From Elusimicrobia bacterium RIFOXYA2_FULL_47_53 (GTDB taxonomy: Bacteria > Elusimicrobiota > Endomicrobiia > Endomicrobiales > XYA2-FULL-47-53), in NCBI GenBank assembly GCA_001800315.1, contig MGVE01000008.1, positions 248,001-312,000 on the forward strand: a stretch of DNA of 64,000 nt. The letters are read 5' to 3'. This document shows positions 53,283-61,600 of the stretch, in pieces. The position numbers were made by a program, and so were the translations under genes. The notes beneath the pieces were generated by a model. The model had not been told where the DNA came from and searched no databases. It saw nothing but the letters and a program-made list of their open reading frames with translations. Position 1 is the first letter of the stretch. Every line of letters begins with the position of its first letter.

Positions 53283-54086
53283 ATGGATAGAAAAATATCA
53301 AAGCTTAGAGATATATTAATCAGGCATAAAAGAGTTCTTATAGCCTTCTCCGGCGGAGTGGACTCGTCCTTTCTGCTGGCGTTTGCCGTCAAAACACTCG
53401 GCAGAAACAATGTCCTTGCGGTAACGGCAGTAAGCGAGACCTATCCAAAACAGGAACTGGTAAACGCCAGAGCCATGGCTGCAAAGCTCGGCGCGAGGCA
53501 TAAAATATTGCGCACCTGCGAGCTTAACAACATAAAATTCAGCTCAAACCCGCCGGAGCGCTGTTTTTACTGCAAAGACGAGCTGTTTTCAAAACTCTCG
53601 TCTTTGGCCGCCGAAAACAAAATGGTTCTCTGCGACGCCACAAATTATTCCGACAACTCCGACTACCGTCCCGGCAGAAAAGCCGCGCGTAAGTGGGCCG
53701 TTGCTTCTCCGATACTTGAGGCGAAAATCACAAAGTCCAAACTGCGCTCTTTCAGCAGGCGGTTAAAACTCGGCAACTGGAACAGCCCGGCTCAGGCCTG
53801 CCTGGCCTCCAGGATACCTTACGGAACCAAAATAAACCGCGAAGAACTCTCCAGAATAGAACGAGGAGAAGAATACCTTAAAAAAATGGGCTTTAATGTC
53901 GTACGGATAAGAAGCCACGGGGATTTGGCAAGGCTTGAGGTCGCGGCGGATTCGGTGCGCAAGCTCGCGCAAGAAAAAATAAGGAAAAAAATCTCGGTTG
54001 TCTTAAAAAAACTCGGCTGGAAGTACGCAACCATTGACATGGATGGCTACAAAATGGGAAGCCTGAACCGCCAGATAGGGCATTGA
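53283..54086 (+). CDS. larE: ATP-dependent sacrificial sulfur transferase LarE-like
   Basis: The likely start is the ATG at 53283, giving 267 residues (typical LarE length). Motifs are the PP-loop IAFSGGVDSSFLL, RHKILRTCEL, NPPERCFYCKDELFS with the CxxC-like sulfur-donor Cys, and SPAQACLASRIPYG. LarE builds the nickel-pincer cofactor of lactate racemase with LarB and LarC, neither of which is nearby. The start codon coincides with a repeat's usual CTGGAT, changed to ATGGAT, and lacks a good Shine-Dalgarno. Confidence 0.85.
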   Translation: MDRKISKLRDILIRHKRVLIAFSGGVDSSFLLAFAVKTLGRNNVLAVTAVSETYPKQELVNARAMAAKLGARHKILRTCELNNIKFSSNPPERCFYCKDELFSKLSSLAAENKMVLCDATNYSDNSDYRPGRKAARKWAVASPILEAKITKSKLRSFSRRLKLGNWNSPAQACLASRIPYGTKINREELSRIERGEEYLKKMGFNVVRIRSHGDLARLEVAADSVRKLAQEKIRKKISVVLKKLGWKYATIDMDGYKMGSLNRQIGH

Positions 54087-54128
54087 CCTTACTGCGCGTT
54101 TCTGTTTTGAAGCAGTCCCGTAAAGGCG

Positions 54129-54650
54129 TCATTCCGGAACCGTTCTGTCAGGAATCCTAACACCCCTTTCTAACTTTCTTTGGACGCTCAAAGAAAGTTA
54201 ATAAAGAAACGCGACCCCGCGAGCCATTCGCAAAAGAATTTTAGGCAGTCTTGCAAACTCCCTGCCTTGTCGGCAGGTCAAACAGGCAAGACTGAAAGCA
54301 TCCAAAAATACTTTTGCTCATAACCGACTCGGAAGGGGTATGCGACACAAAAAAAGTCCGTCATTCCAGGGTGGTTCTGCCCGGAATCCAGAAAAGGTTG
54401 TCATTGCGAGGAACGAAGCAGTCTCGCAGTTAAATGGTTTTGTAGCTGCGCAGCTTGCTGCGCGTTGCGTAAAATCTGTCATTCCAGAATGGTTCTGTCT
54501 GGAATCCATAAAAGTCTGTCATTCCCGAATTGTTCCGTCGGGAATCCATAACAATGGCATTTCATCAATGTCTCTAAGAAGTGGATCCCAGACTACTACC
54601 TCTGGGATGACAACACAACAAAACCTGTCAGCCCCGACTACTGCATGAGG
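54129..54650 (+). repeat. Cluster of interspersed repeats (modules C, D and four-way-junction types)
   Basis: The order is a repeat arm (GTCATTCCGGAACC, 54129), module C copy 2 (54172-54358; AACTTTCTTTG / CAAAGAAAGTT hairpin and CAGTCTTGC / GCAAGACTG stem), a GTCATTCCAGGGTGG arm, module D (54402-54478), and a full long-arm-2 four-way repeat at 54518-54611. Short frames here are chance. The 54087-54128 and 54651-54736 edges hold nothing I recognise. Confidence 0.82.
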
Positions 54651-54736
54651 GATGACGGTCAACAACCAACTGCTAATATTTGCTCCGTAACAACCAGAGC
54701 ACTGCCTAAGGATTAGCTCACAACTGTAACTTTTGC

Positions 54737-54765
54737 TTGACAGTCCGGTCATAAAATTATATATA
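54737..54765 (+). promoter_or_regulatory. Promoter of the Orn/Lys/Arg decarboxylase gene
   Basis: A perfect TTGACA (54737-54742) and TATATA (54760-54765) with a 17-bp spacer. The start near 54772 leaves a leader of about 38 nt before the ATG at 54810. Confidence 0.6.
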
Positions 54766-54809
54766 AAGCAGCTAAATCAGCGGTGCCGGAAATGCCGCAA
54801 AAGGTTAAC

Positions 54810-56264
54810 ATGAGAACCAGAAGCAAAGCACCTTTATTTGAAACACTGCTTGACCACGCTAAACGCAAGGTCATTTCCTTTCACACGCCCGGGCACAAGA
54901 ACGGGCGCGGCATAGACAAGCGCCTGCGCTCATTTACCGGAAAAAATTTATACCACATGGATGTAACGGTTTTTCCGGAGGTTGATTCGCTTCACGACCC
55001 AACGGGCCCAATAAAAAAAGCTCAGGAGCTTATGGCGAAAGCCTACGGCGTGAGCCATTCGCTTTTCCTCGTCAACGGTTCCACTGTGGGCAACACCGCG
55101 ATGTTCCTTTCGGCTTGCAAGCCGGGGGACTCGGTAATCGTTTCAAGAAACTCTCACAAATCCATAATGGCGGGCATAATCCTTTCCGGCGTCTGGCCCA
55201 TATGGATACAGCCGAAAATAGACCAGAACCTGGACATTATATTTGATTCTTCGCCTGAGCAGATACTGGAAGCTCTTGAAAAATATCCGGAGGCCAAGGC
55301 CGTTTTCGTCACAAGCCCGACCTACAACGGCGTGGCGACCAACCTTACCAAAATAGCCGAGATTTGCCACGAAAGAGGCAAAATCCTGCTGGTTGACGAG
55401 GCTCACGGGCCGCACCTGAAATTTCACGAAGACCTTCCTATTTCCGCGGTGGACACCGGAGCCGACCTCTGCGTCCAGTCAACGCATAAGATTCTTTCAG
55501 CAATGTCGCAGGGCTCGGTTCTCCATTTCAATTCCAAACTGCTTGACATAAACAGGGTAAAAAAAGTAGTTTCCATGCTCCAGACCACAAGCCCTAATTA
55601 CATAACGCTCGCGAGCCTGGACCTTGCGCGCCTTCAGGCGCTTGAGCACGGGCGCCAGATGCTCGGCAGGGTCCTGAAAGCCGCCGAATACGCCAGAAAA
55701 AATATCAACCACCTGCAAAAGTTCAGCTGTTTCACCCGTCAGGAAATATTAAGGCTCGGCTACGATCTTGACACTTCAAAACTTACAATAAATGTCACTC
55801 GTTCCGGGTTCTCCGGATACCAGATTGAAGACATACTCACAAAAGAATACAACATACAGGTTGACTGCGCCGATCTTTTCAACCTTATCGCTATAATGGG
55901 CATAGGCTCGGAAAAAAGCGATGTCGTCGCGCTTGTCAACGCGCTCTCGGACATTGAGAAGAAGTATACGGGCCACCAGCAGAACTGGGCGCTTCAGATA
56001 CCTTCGCTCGCGACAGAGATGGTGCTTATGCCCAGAGATGTATTTTTGTCCGGCAAAACCAAGAGGGTTCCGATAAATAAATCCGTTGGTTTTATTTCCG
56101 CTCAAACCTTAACGCCATATCCTCCGGGTATTCCGGTTCTTATCCCGGGCGAGCGCATAACAAAAGAAATTTGCGAGTACTTGACTGAAATGTCCGCAAA
56201 AGATATAAGAATAAGCGGACAGGAGACAGACACGCTTAGAACAATAAAAGTTGTAGCAAGTTAA
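54810..56264 (+). CDS. Orn/Lys/Arg decarboxylase family PLP enzyme
   Basis: The ATG at 54810 has AAAAGG five bases upstream and is preferred over a GTG at 54783; the product has 484 residues, the length of the short SpeA/YaaO branch. Motifs are SFHTPGHKNGRG, LFLVNGSTVGN, VDEAHGPHLKFH and the PLP-binding STHKILSAMSQGS. The C-terminal domain includes PGIPVLIPGERI. It decarboxylates arginine, lysine or ornithine, feeding polyamine synthesis; the exact substrate is not readable. Confidence 0.92.
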   Translation: MRTRSKAPLFETLLDHAKRKVISFHTPGHKNGRGIDKRLRSFTGKNLYHMDVTVFPEVDSLHDPTGPIKKAQELMAKAYGVSHSLFLVNGSTVGNTAMFLSACKPGDSVIVSRNSHKSIMAGIILSGVWPIWIQPKIDQNLDIIFDSSPEQILEALEKYPEAKAVFVTSPTYNGVATNLTKIAEICHERGKILLVDEAHGPHLKFHEDLPISAVDTGADLCVQSTHKILSAMSQGSVLHFNSKLLDINRVKKVVSMLQTTSPNYITLASLDLARLQALEHGRQMLGRVLKAAEYARKNINHLQKFSCFTRQEILRLGYDLDTSKLTINVTRSGFSGYQIEDILTKEYNIQVDCADLFNLIAIMGIGSEKSDVVALVNALSDIEKKYTGHQQNWALQIPSLATEMVLMPRDVFLSGKTKRVPINKSVGFISAQTLTPYPPGIPVLIPGERITKEICEYLTEMSAKDIRISGQETDTLRTIKVVAS

Positions 56265-56280
56265 GTGTAAACATAAGGCT

Positions 56281-56312
56281 GGATCCCAGACTACTACCTC
56301 TGGGATGACGAC
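56281..56312 (+). repeat. Arm-3 remnant of a four-way-junction repeat
   Basis: GGATCCCAGACTACTACC and TCTGGGATGAC repeat the third arm and closing strand of the long-arm-2 type. The rest of the unit is missing. Confidence 0.65.
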
Positions 56313-56377
56313 TCAAATGAAAATCAACGCAAGAGTAAGCCCGGGTTTGCGAGGGCACATCAAAAAGGGAGAATAAA

Positions 56378-56719
56378 ATGAACAAAAAAGAAATGGAAAA
56401 ATTCAAAAAAATTCTGCTTGAGAAGCGGGATGACCTCATGAAAGTCGTGAAAACAAAAAAAGAGCAGGACCTTACCGATGTGGAAATCGGCGACGAAATT
56501 GACAGCGCCTCCGCCAACACCGAGAAGGAAATGCTTTTTGAGGTGACCGACAACGAAAAGGTTATGCTTGATTCAATAGAATCCGCGCTTAGAAGAATTG
56601 AGAAGGGGACTTTCGGGGCCTGCGAGTCCTGCCGCCAGAAAATTTCAGAGGCAAGAATTAAAGCTATTCCCTGGGTGCGCTACTGTATTGAATGCCAGTC
56701 AAAAGCCGAAAAAGCGTAA
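56378..56719 (+). CDS. TraR/DksA family zinc-finger protein
   Basis: The 113-residue protein has an N-terminal coiled-coil helix pair (about 1-75) and a C-terminal C4 zinc finger (CESC and CIEC, 17 residues apart) with the family phrase ALRRIEKGTFGACESC and IKAIPWVRYCIECQ. A GGGAG upstream marks the start. Such proteins bind the RNA polymerase secondary channel and adjust transcription, often with ppGpp. Its terminator follows directly. Confidence 0.93.
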   Translation: MNKKEMEKFKKILLEKRDDLMKVVKTKKEQDLTDVEIGDEIDSASANTEKEMLFEVTDNEKVMLDSIESALRRIEKGTFGACESCRQKISEARIKAIPWVRYCIECQSKAEKA

Positions 56720-56741
56720 ATATCAAAAAATCCTGGGATGC

Positions 56742-56786
56742 AATCGTTCCCGCGTTGCTTAAATACAACCCGGGAACGATTTTTTT
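56742..56786 (+). terminator. Intrinsic terminator of the TraR/DksA gene
   Basis: A perfect 11-bp stem AATCGTTCCCG (56742-56752) and CGGGAACGATT (56771-56781) has an 18-nt loop and runs into seven T residues (56780-56786). It lies 22 bases after the stop codon. Confidence 0.9.
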
Positions 56787-56799
56787 GCCAATAAGCGCC

Positions 56800-57350
56800 T
56801 CGGAAGGGGGATTTAAAATCATAAAAAGCCCGTCATTCCTGTGCAAACAGGAATCCAGAAAAACCACTGGATACCAGCTTCCGCTGGCATGACAACACAT
56901 ATAAAGTCTGTCATTGCGAGCGAAGAGACGCGTCAGTCCGCCGAAGACACAGTGGCGGGAAGCAATCTTGCAGTTAGTTGGTTTTGTAGCTGCTGAGCTT
57001 GCTCAGCGTCCGTAAATCCGTCATTCCAGAAAAACCACTGGATACCAGCTTCCGCTGGTATGACGACACATAAAAAAGACCGTCATTGCGAGCGAAGCGG
57101 CGCGTCAACCCGCCAACGGTTAAGTGGCGGGAGAGTCCGCCGAAGACACAGTGGCGGGAAGCAATCTTGCAGTTAGTTGGTTTTGTAGCTGCTGAGCTTG
57201 CTCAGCGTCCGCAAATCCGTCATTCCAGAAAAACCACTGGATACCCGCTTGCGCTGGCATGACAACTAAAAGAAGTTCGTCGTTCACATATAACTTACAA
57301 CTTAAAACTTATAACTGAAAAAGTTGTCTGGGATCCAGTAAAAACTCTGG
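56800..57350 (+). repeat. Cluster of four-way-junction repeats, module D and heptamers
   Basis: Copy C of the four-way repeat is 56832-56893, whose arm 1 TCCTGT/ACAGGA differs from copies A and B at both paired positions. Module D occurs at 56912-57013 and 57085-57211, each with a GCTGAGC-TT-GCTCAGC hairpin. Two four-way copies lacking arm 1 lie at 57020-57064 and 57219-57263. Heptamers CATATAA, CTTACAA, CTTAAAA, CTTATAA stand at 57287-57314. No gene is visible. Confidence 0.85.
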
Positions 57351-57357
57351 ATGATTT

Positions 57358-57870
57358 TTAGAACAATTGTATTTCAATTACTCTAAGGACAATCCCGGCG
57401 GAGAGAAAAACTGTATACGGAAGTGATGTGGTTTTTTCACTGTCAAAAATCAACGACTCCCTGTATCTGAATGTAAAAAACAAAACCAGCCTTTTCGCGA
57501 TATCTTTTACAACATTTAACAATCTACCCTGAAAAAGCATTATTACGACAGCGGCGGCGCCCCCTATAACCGCGCCGTAAATCCCGCCGTTTATCGCAAG
57601 GTCATACCCTTTAAGGCTTCCGACGGCCATCATAAATTTCACATCGCCGGCCCCTATCCCACCCGCCAGGTAAAACAAAATCAAAAGCGCGAATCCCGCC
57701 AATACGCCAAGAGCCGATTCCTTCAGCCCCAGCAGCCCGAAGTTAATAAAGTTTAGCCCGAGCCCGAGAGCGATGACGGGGAATGTTATGGCGTTGTAAA
57801 CTTTTCTGTATTTGATGTCCGAGAAGACGCAGACGGCAATAAACTCGGCGAGCAAAATATCTATTATCAT
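57358..57870 (-). CDS. Prepilin peptidase / A24 (TadV-CpaA type)
   Basis: This 170-residue membrane protein has about five helices. Two catalytic aspartates are seen: CVFSDIKYRKVYN and the GxGD motif GGIGAGDVKFMMAVGSLKGY. It lacks the N-terminal methyltransferase domain of PilD, so it belongs to the short TadV/CpaA branch, which cleaves prepilin leaders of Flp-type pili. No pilin or other tad gene is in the window. Confidence 0.9.
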   Translation of the reverse strand: MIIDILLAEFIAVCVFSDIKYRKVYNAITFPVIALGLGLNFINFGLLGLKESALGVLAGFALLILFYLAGGIGAGDVKFMMAVGSLKGYDLAINGGIYGAVIGGAAAVVIMLFQGRLLNVVKDIAKRLVLFFTFRYRESLIFDSEKTTSLPYTVFLSAGIVLRVIEIQLF

Positions 57871-57878
57871 ATTTCAGT

Positions 57879-57907
57879 AATTTACCACAATCGTTTTACT
57901 TTGTCAA
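57879..57907 (-). promoter_or_regulatory. Promoter of the prepilin peptidase gene, nearly leaderless
   Basis: On the minus strand, a perfect TTGACA (57902-57907) and TAAATT (57879-57884) have a 17-bp spacer. The predicted start near 57872 leaves only a few bases before the ATG at 57870. Confidence 0.55.
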
Positions 57908-57968
57908 AAATTCCTTAGACTCCCCAAGCACCCAAGAGCCAAGCAGCCAGTTTTGTCCAACAAGGTTT

Positions 57969-58412
57969 GTCATTCCAGAGTGGTTCTGCCTGGAATCCAT
58001 AACAATGGCATTTCGTCAATGTCTCTAAGAAGTGGATCCCAGACTACTACCTCTGGGATGACAACAAAAAGAAAGTCTGTCATTCCCGAGTTCTTCTGTC
58101 GGGAATCCATTAAGCCGTCATCCCAGAAATCTTCAGTCTGGGATCAGAAAAACCACTGGATACCAGCTTCCCAGACTGTGTCATAACTGCCATTAACGAG
58201 GGTTTTGAGCTGTTGTCATGCTGAACGCAGTGAAGCATCTCGACGGTAACAATAACTTCGCGATCCTTCGCTAACGCTCAGGATGACATTGCCACACAGT
58301 CTGTCCACTGGTATGACGACACAAAGAAGCCTGTCGTTCACTTATGACTTACAACTTAAAACTTATAACTGCCGTTGATGTTCACTTACCGCTTACCCCT
58401 TATCCCTTACCA
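57969..58412 (+). repeat. Interspersed repeat cluster with a Russian-doll insertion
   Basis: A long-arm-2 four-way repeat (57969-58062) is followed by a GTCATTCCCGAG arm (58079) and a four-way repeat at 58117-58317. The latter's arm-3 loop holds an insertion, 58172-58303, starting CAGACTGTGTC and ending CACACAGTCTG, flanked by TCC. That insert itself contains a second palindromic element (GTCATGCTGAACGC ... CTCAGGATGAC). Heptamers of CTTANAA and CTTANCC type follow at 58341-58368 and 58385-58412. From 58413 to 58548 I see nothing. Confidence 0.82.
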
Positions 58413-58548
58413 CTGTAGTCCCGTGTGCTTTTTGTCACATGCCATTGATTTTTCATATAAAACAAGCAATAGTATCAGTGTCCGCTAATGTGGGTTGTCA
58501 ATTCATTTTCATATACTATTTTTCACAATAACCATCCCAATTTTTTAG

Positions 58549-58577
58549 TTGACAAGCCGAATAATTATAATTATAAT
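58549..58577 (+). promoter_or_regulatory. Consensus sigma70 promoter of the giant FG-GAP gene
   Basis: TTGACA (58549-58554) and TATAAT (58572-58577) both match consensus and have the ideal 17-bp spacer. The predicted start near 58584 leaves a leader of about 29 nt before the ATG at 58613. Confidence 0.72.
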
Positions 58578-58612
58578 TGAATTGAATTTAGTTGCATTTT
58601 TTGAAATCCATT

Positions 58613-61600
58613 ATGAAAAACAAATCCCGTTTATATTATGGCGCCGGCACCAGCGACAGCCCGAAACTGTCCGCGGTGTTTTTTTATTTAATAAATTTGT
58701 TTTTTAAATTACTGGATGGCAGAAGTCGCGGAGCAACTCAAACGATACCGTCATCACAGAAATGTTCAGTCTGGGATCCAGAAAAACCACTGGATACCAG
58801 CTTCCGCTGGTATGACGACTCAAAGAAGCCTGTCATTGCGAGCCCGCAGGGCAAAGCAATCTCGTCATTAACGAATAGATTGCTTCGTCGTCACACTCCT
58901 CGCAAAGACTGCAAAACCACCTGTCACCCCTTTATAGCACACATCATAAAACTTATAGCTGACAATTTCCGTTCACTTATCCCTTACCCCTTAGCCCTTA
59001 CCACTGTCTTTATGGCATTTTCTCTTGCGCACGCGGGACCGGCAGTGATAAACACACTGACTGCTTCAACTACCTGCCAATATCAAATTATGCTTACCTG
59101 GACCGCTCCCGACAACGGAGCAGGCGGAGCCTGCAATTCTTATCTTGTTAAATATTCAACAACAGCCGACATAATTGATGAGGCTTCCTTCACGACGGCA
59201 TCCACTTACGGCCACAACTGGGCGCCGCGTACACCAGGCCTGGTTGAAAAGCGGTTCCTGACGGGTCTAATACCTGGAGTCACTCACTATTTCTCAATAA
59301 AAGGCGAGTTCAGCTCACAATATGCCGTGCCGTCAACCACGGGAACCAACGGCGGTATAACCGGCCCCTTCAGTCTATATATTTCAACTCTGACTGGCTT
59401 TGGCAGTGGCACTTCACTTGCCTGGGGCGATTACGACAATGACGGCGACCTGGACCTGGTTGCCTGCGGCATGATCAATGGCGTGACAACAAAAAACATT
59501 ATTTACCGGAATGACAACGGTTCTTTGAATAATAATGGCGCTGGAATACCTGATACCAGCGGTACATCTCCGGCCTGGGGAGACTACGACAATGACGGCG
59601 ACCTGGATTTAGCTTTAACCGGCCAGTCAAGCGCTATTTACCGTAATGACTCGGGGAGTTTCAGCAATATTAATGCCGGATTAACTGGCCTGGAAAACGG
59701 ACCTTGCGCCTGGGGCGATTATGATAACGACGGCGATTTGGATCTGGCCTACGGAGGAAGGGACTCTTTATACACTTCAAGATCCTATATATACCGCAAT
59801 GATTCCGGAACTTTCAGCGATATCAATGCGGTCCTTTCAGGCAGCTACTACAATGGAGCTCTTGCCTGGGGCGATTATGATAACGACGGCGATCTGGATC
59901 TGGCTGTCAGCGGCAGTAACATTTCACGCATTTACCGCAACGACTCAGGATCCTTCAACAATATAGACGCGGGATTACCGGCGCTTGAGAGTTCTTCTGT
60001 TGTGTGGGGTGACTACGACAACGACGGCGATTTGGATATGGCTGTCAGCGGCAGTGGTATTTCGCGCATTTACCGCAACGACTCAGGATCCTTCAATAAC
60101 ATAAATGCCGGGTTGACGGGCCTTTATAACAACTCTCTTGACTGGGGCGATTATGATAACGACGGAGACCTGGATCTGGCAATAGCTGGAATAGACGGCA
60201 GTTCTCGCGTACACACCTATCTATACCGCAGCGATTCCGGTATTTTCAGAAATATTTATGCCCTGGCTTACTATAGCGGTTCTGTTGCATTTGGCGATTA
60301 CGATAATGATGGAGACTTGGATCTGGCCGTTTCGGGTTACGACATAGCATCCGTTTACAGAACCCATTTTTACAAAAGTTATTATTCATTATCAAATCCA
60401 AATACAGCGCCTTCCGCTCCCTCAAGCGGATTCGGCTCGGACTTTAACTCAACGACAGGCATATTGCAGCTCAGATGGGATTATGGGAGCGATACGGAAA
60501 CAATAGAATCAAAAGGATTGTATTATACAGTAAGAATCGGAACTACGACACCGATGACCGATTCCAATGCTAACAAAGTTTCGTTTAAACCCGCTACCCC
60601 TTTTCTTGGCAATTATCCGCATGGATATGTAGTCGCGGCATCAACTCAAGCAGGAGTGATATACAAACCCCGCTTGACTGATACAACTTACTACTGGCAG
60701 GTCCGCACTATTGACACCTCGCTGAAAGAATCCGCCTGGTCTACCGAGCAGTCAACCTATGTGCCCGCGGGCCTTTTTGCGATACAGGATCTCGCGGTCA
60801 CTCAGGATTACCAGTTAAAACTTTCCTGGGTATCACCAGGCAATGTTTCAAACTATCTGGTGAAATACTCTTCGTACGCTAATATAACCTCCGACGAGGA
60901 ATTTATCAACGCCGCTACCTATTACCAGAGCTGGACACCTGCGGCGGCCGGTTACGGGGAATCAAAAATACTTACCGGACTTATTCCTTATGTGACATAT
61001 TACTTCTCAATAAAATGGTCCGCCGATGGCTCAGTATATTCGCCTTTATCTTCAACTGGTTCAAACATGGCCATTGCCGCTCCGTACAGTATTCACAGCT
61101 CAACGCTTACCGCTGTTTATGACGGCTCGCTGGCCTGGGGCGATTATGATAACGACGGCGACCTGGATTTAGCGTTAACCGGCAGTAACAGCGGCGGCTC
61201 GCCAATCTGCTACATTTACCGAAACGATTCGGGTAATTTCAATAATATTAATGCCGGCCTGACAGGCGTCAGCGGCAGTTCCCTGGCCTGGGGCGATTAC
61301 GACAATGACGGCGACCTGGACCTGGCGGCGGCTGGTGCCAGTAGCAGCAGAATATACCGCAACGACTCCGGAGTTTTCAATAACATCAGTGCCGCCCTGA
61401 CAACCGCCTATAGCGGTGATCTTGCCTGGGGCGATTACGACAACGACGGCGACCTGGACCTGGCCCTAACTGGCTGGACCGGAAGCGCAAGCATATCTAA
61501 TATATACCGTAATGACGCGGGAATATTTAACAATATTAGTGCCGGTATAGCTCCGGTTTACGAATCCTCATTTTCCTGGGGCGACTACGACAACGACGGC

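Noticed and set aside
57953-58186. Small plus-strand frame of 77 codons
   Set aside because: It consists wholly of palindromic repeat sequence.
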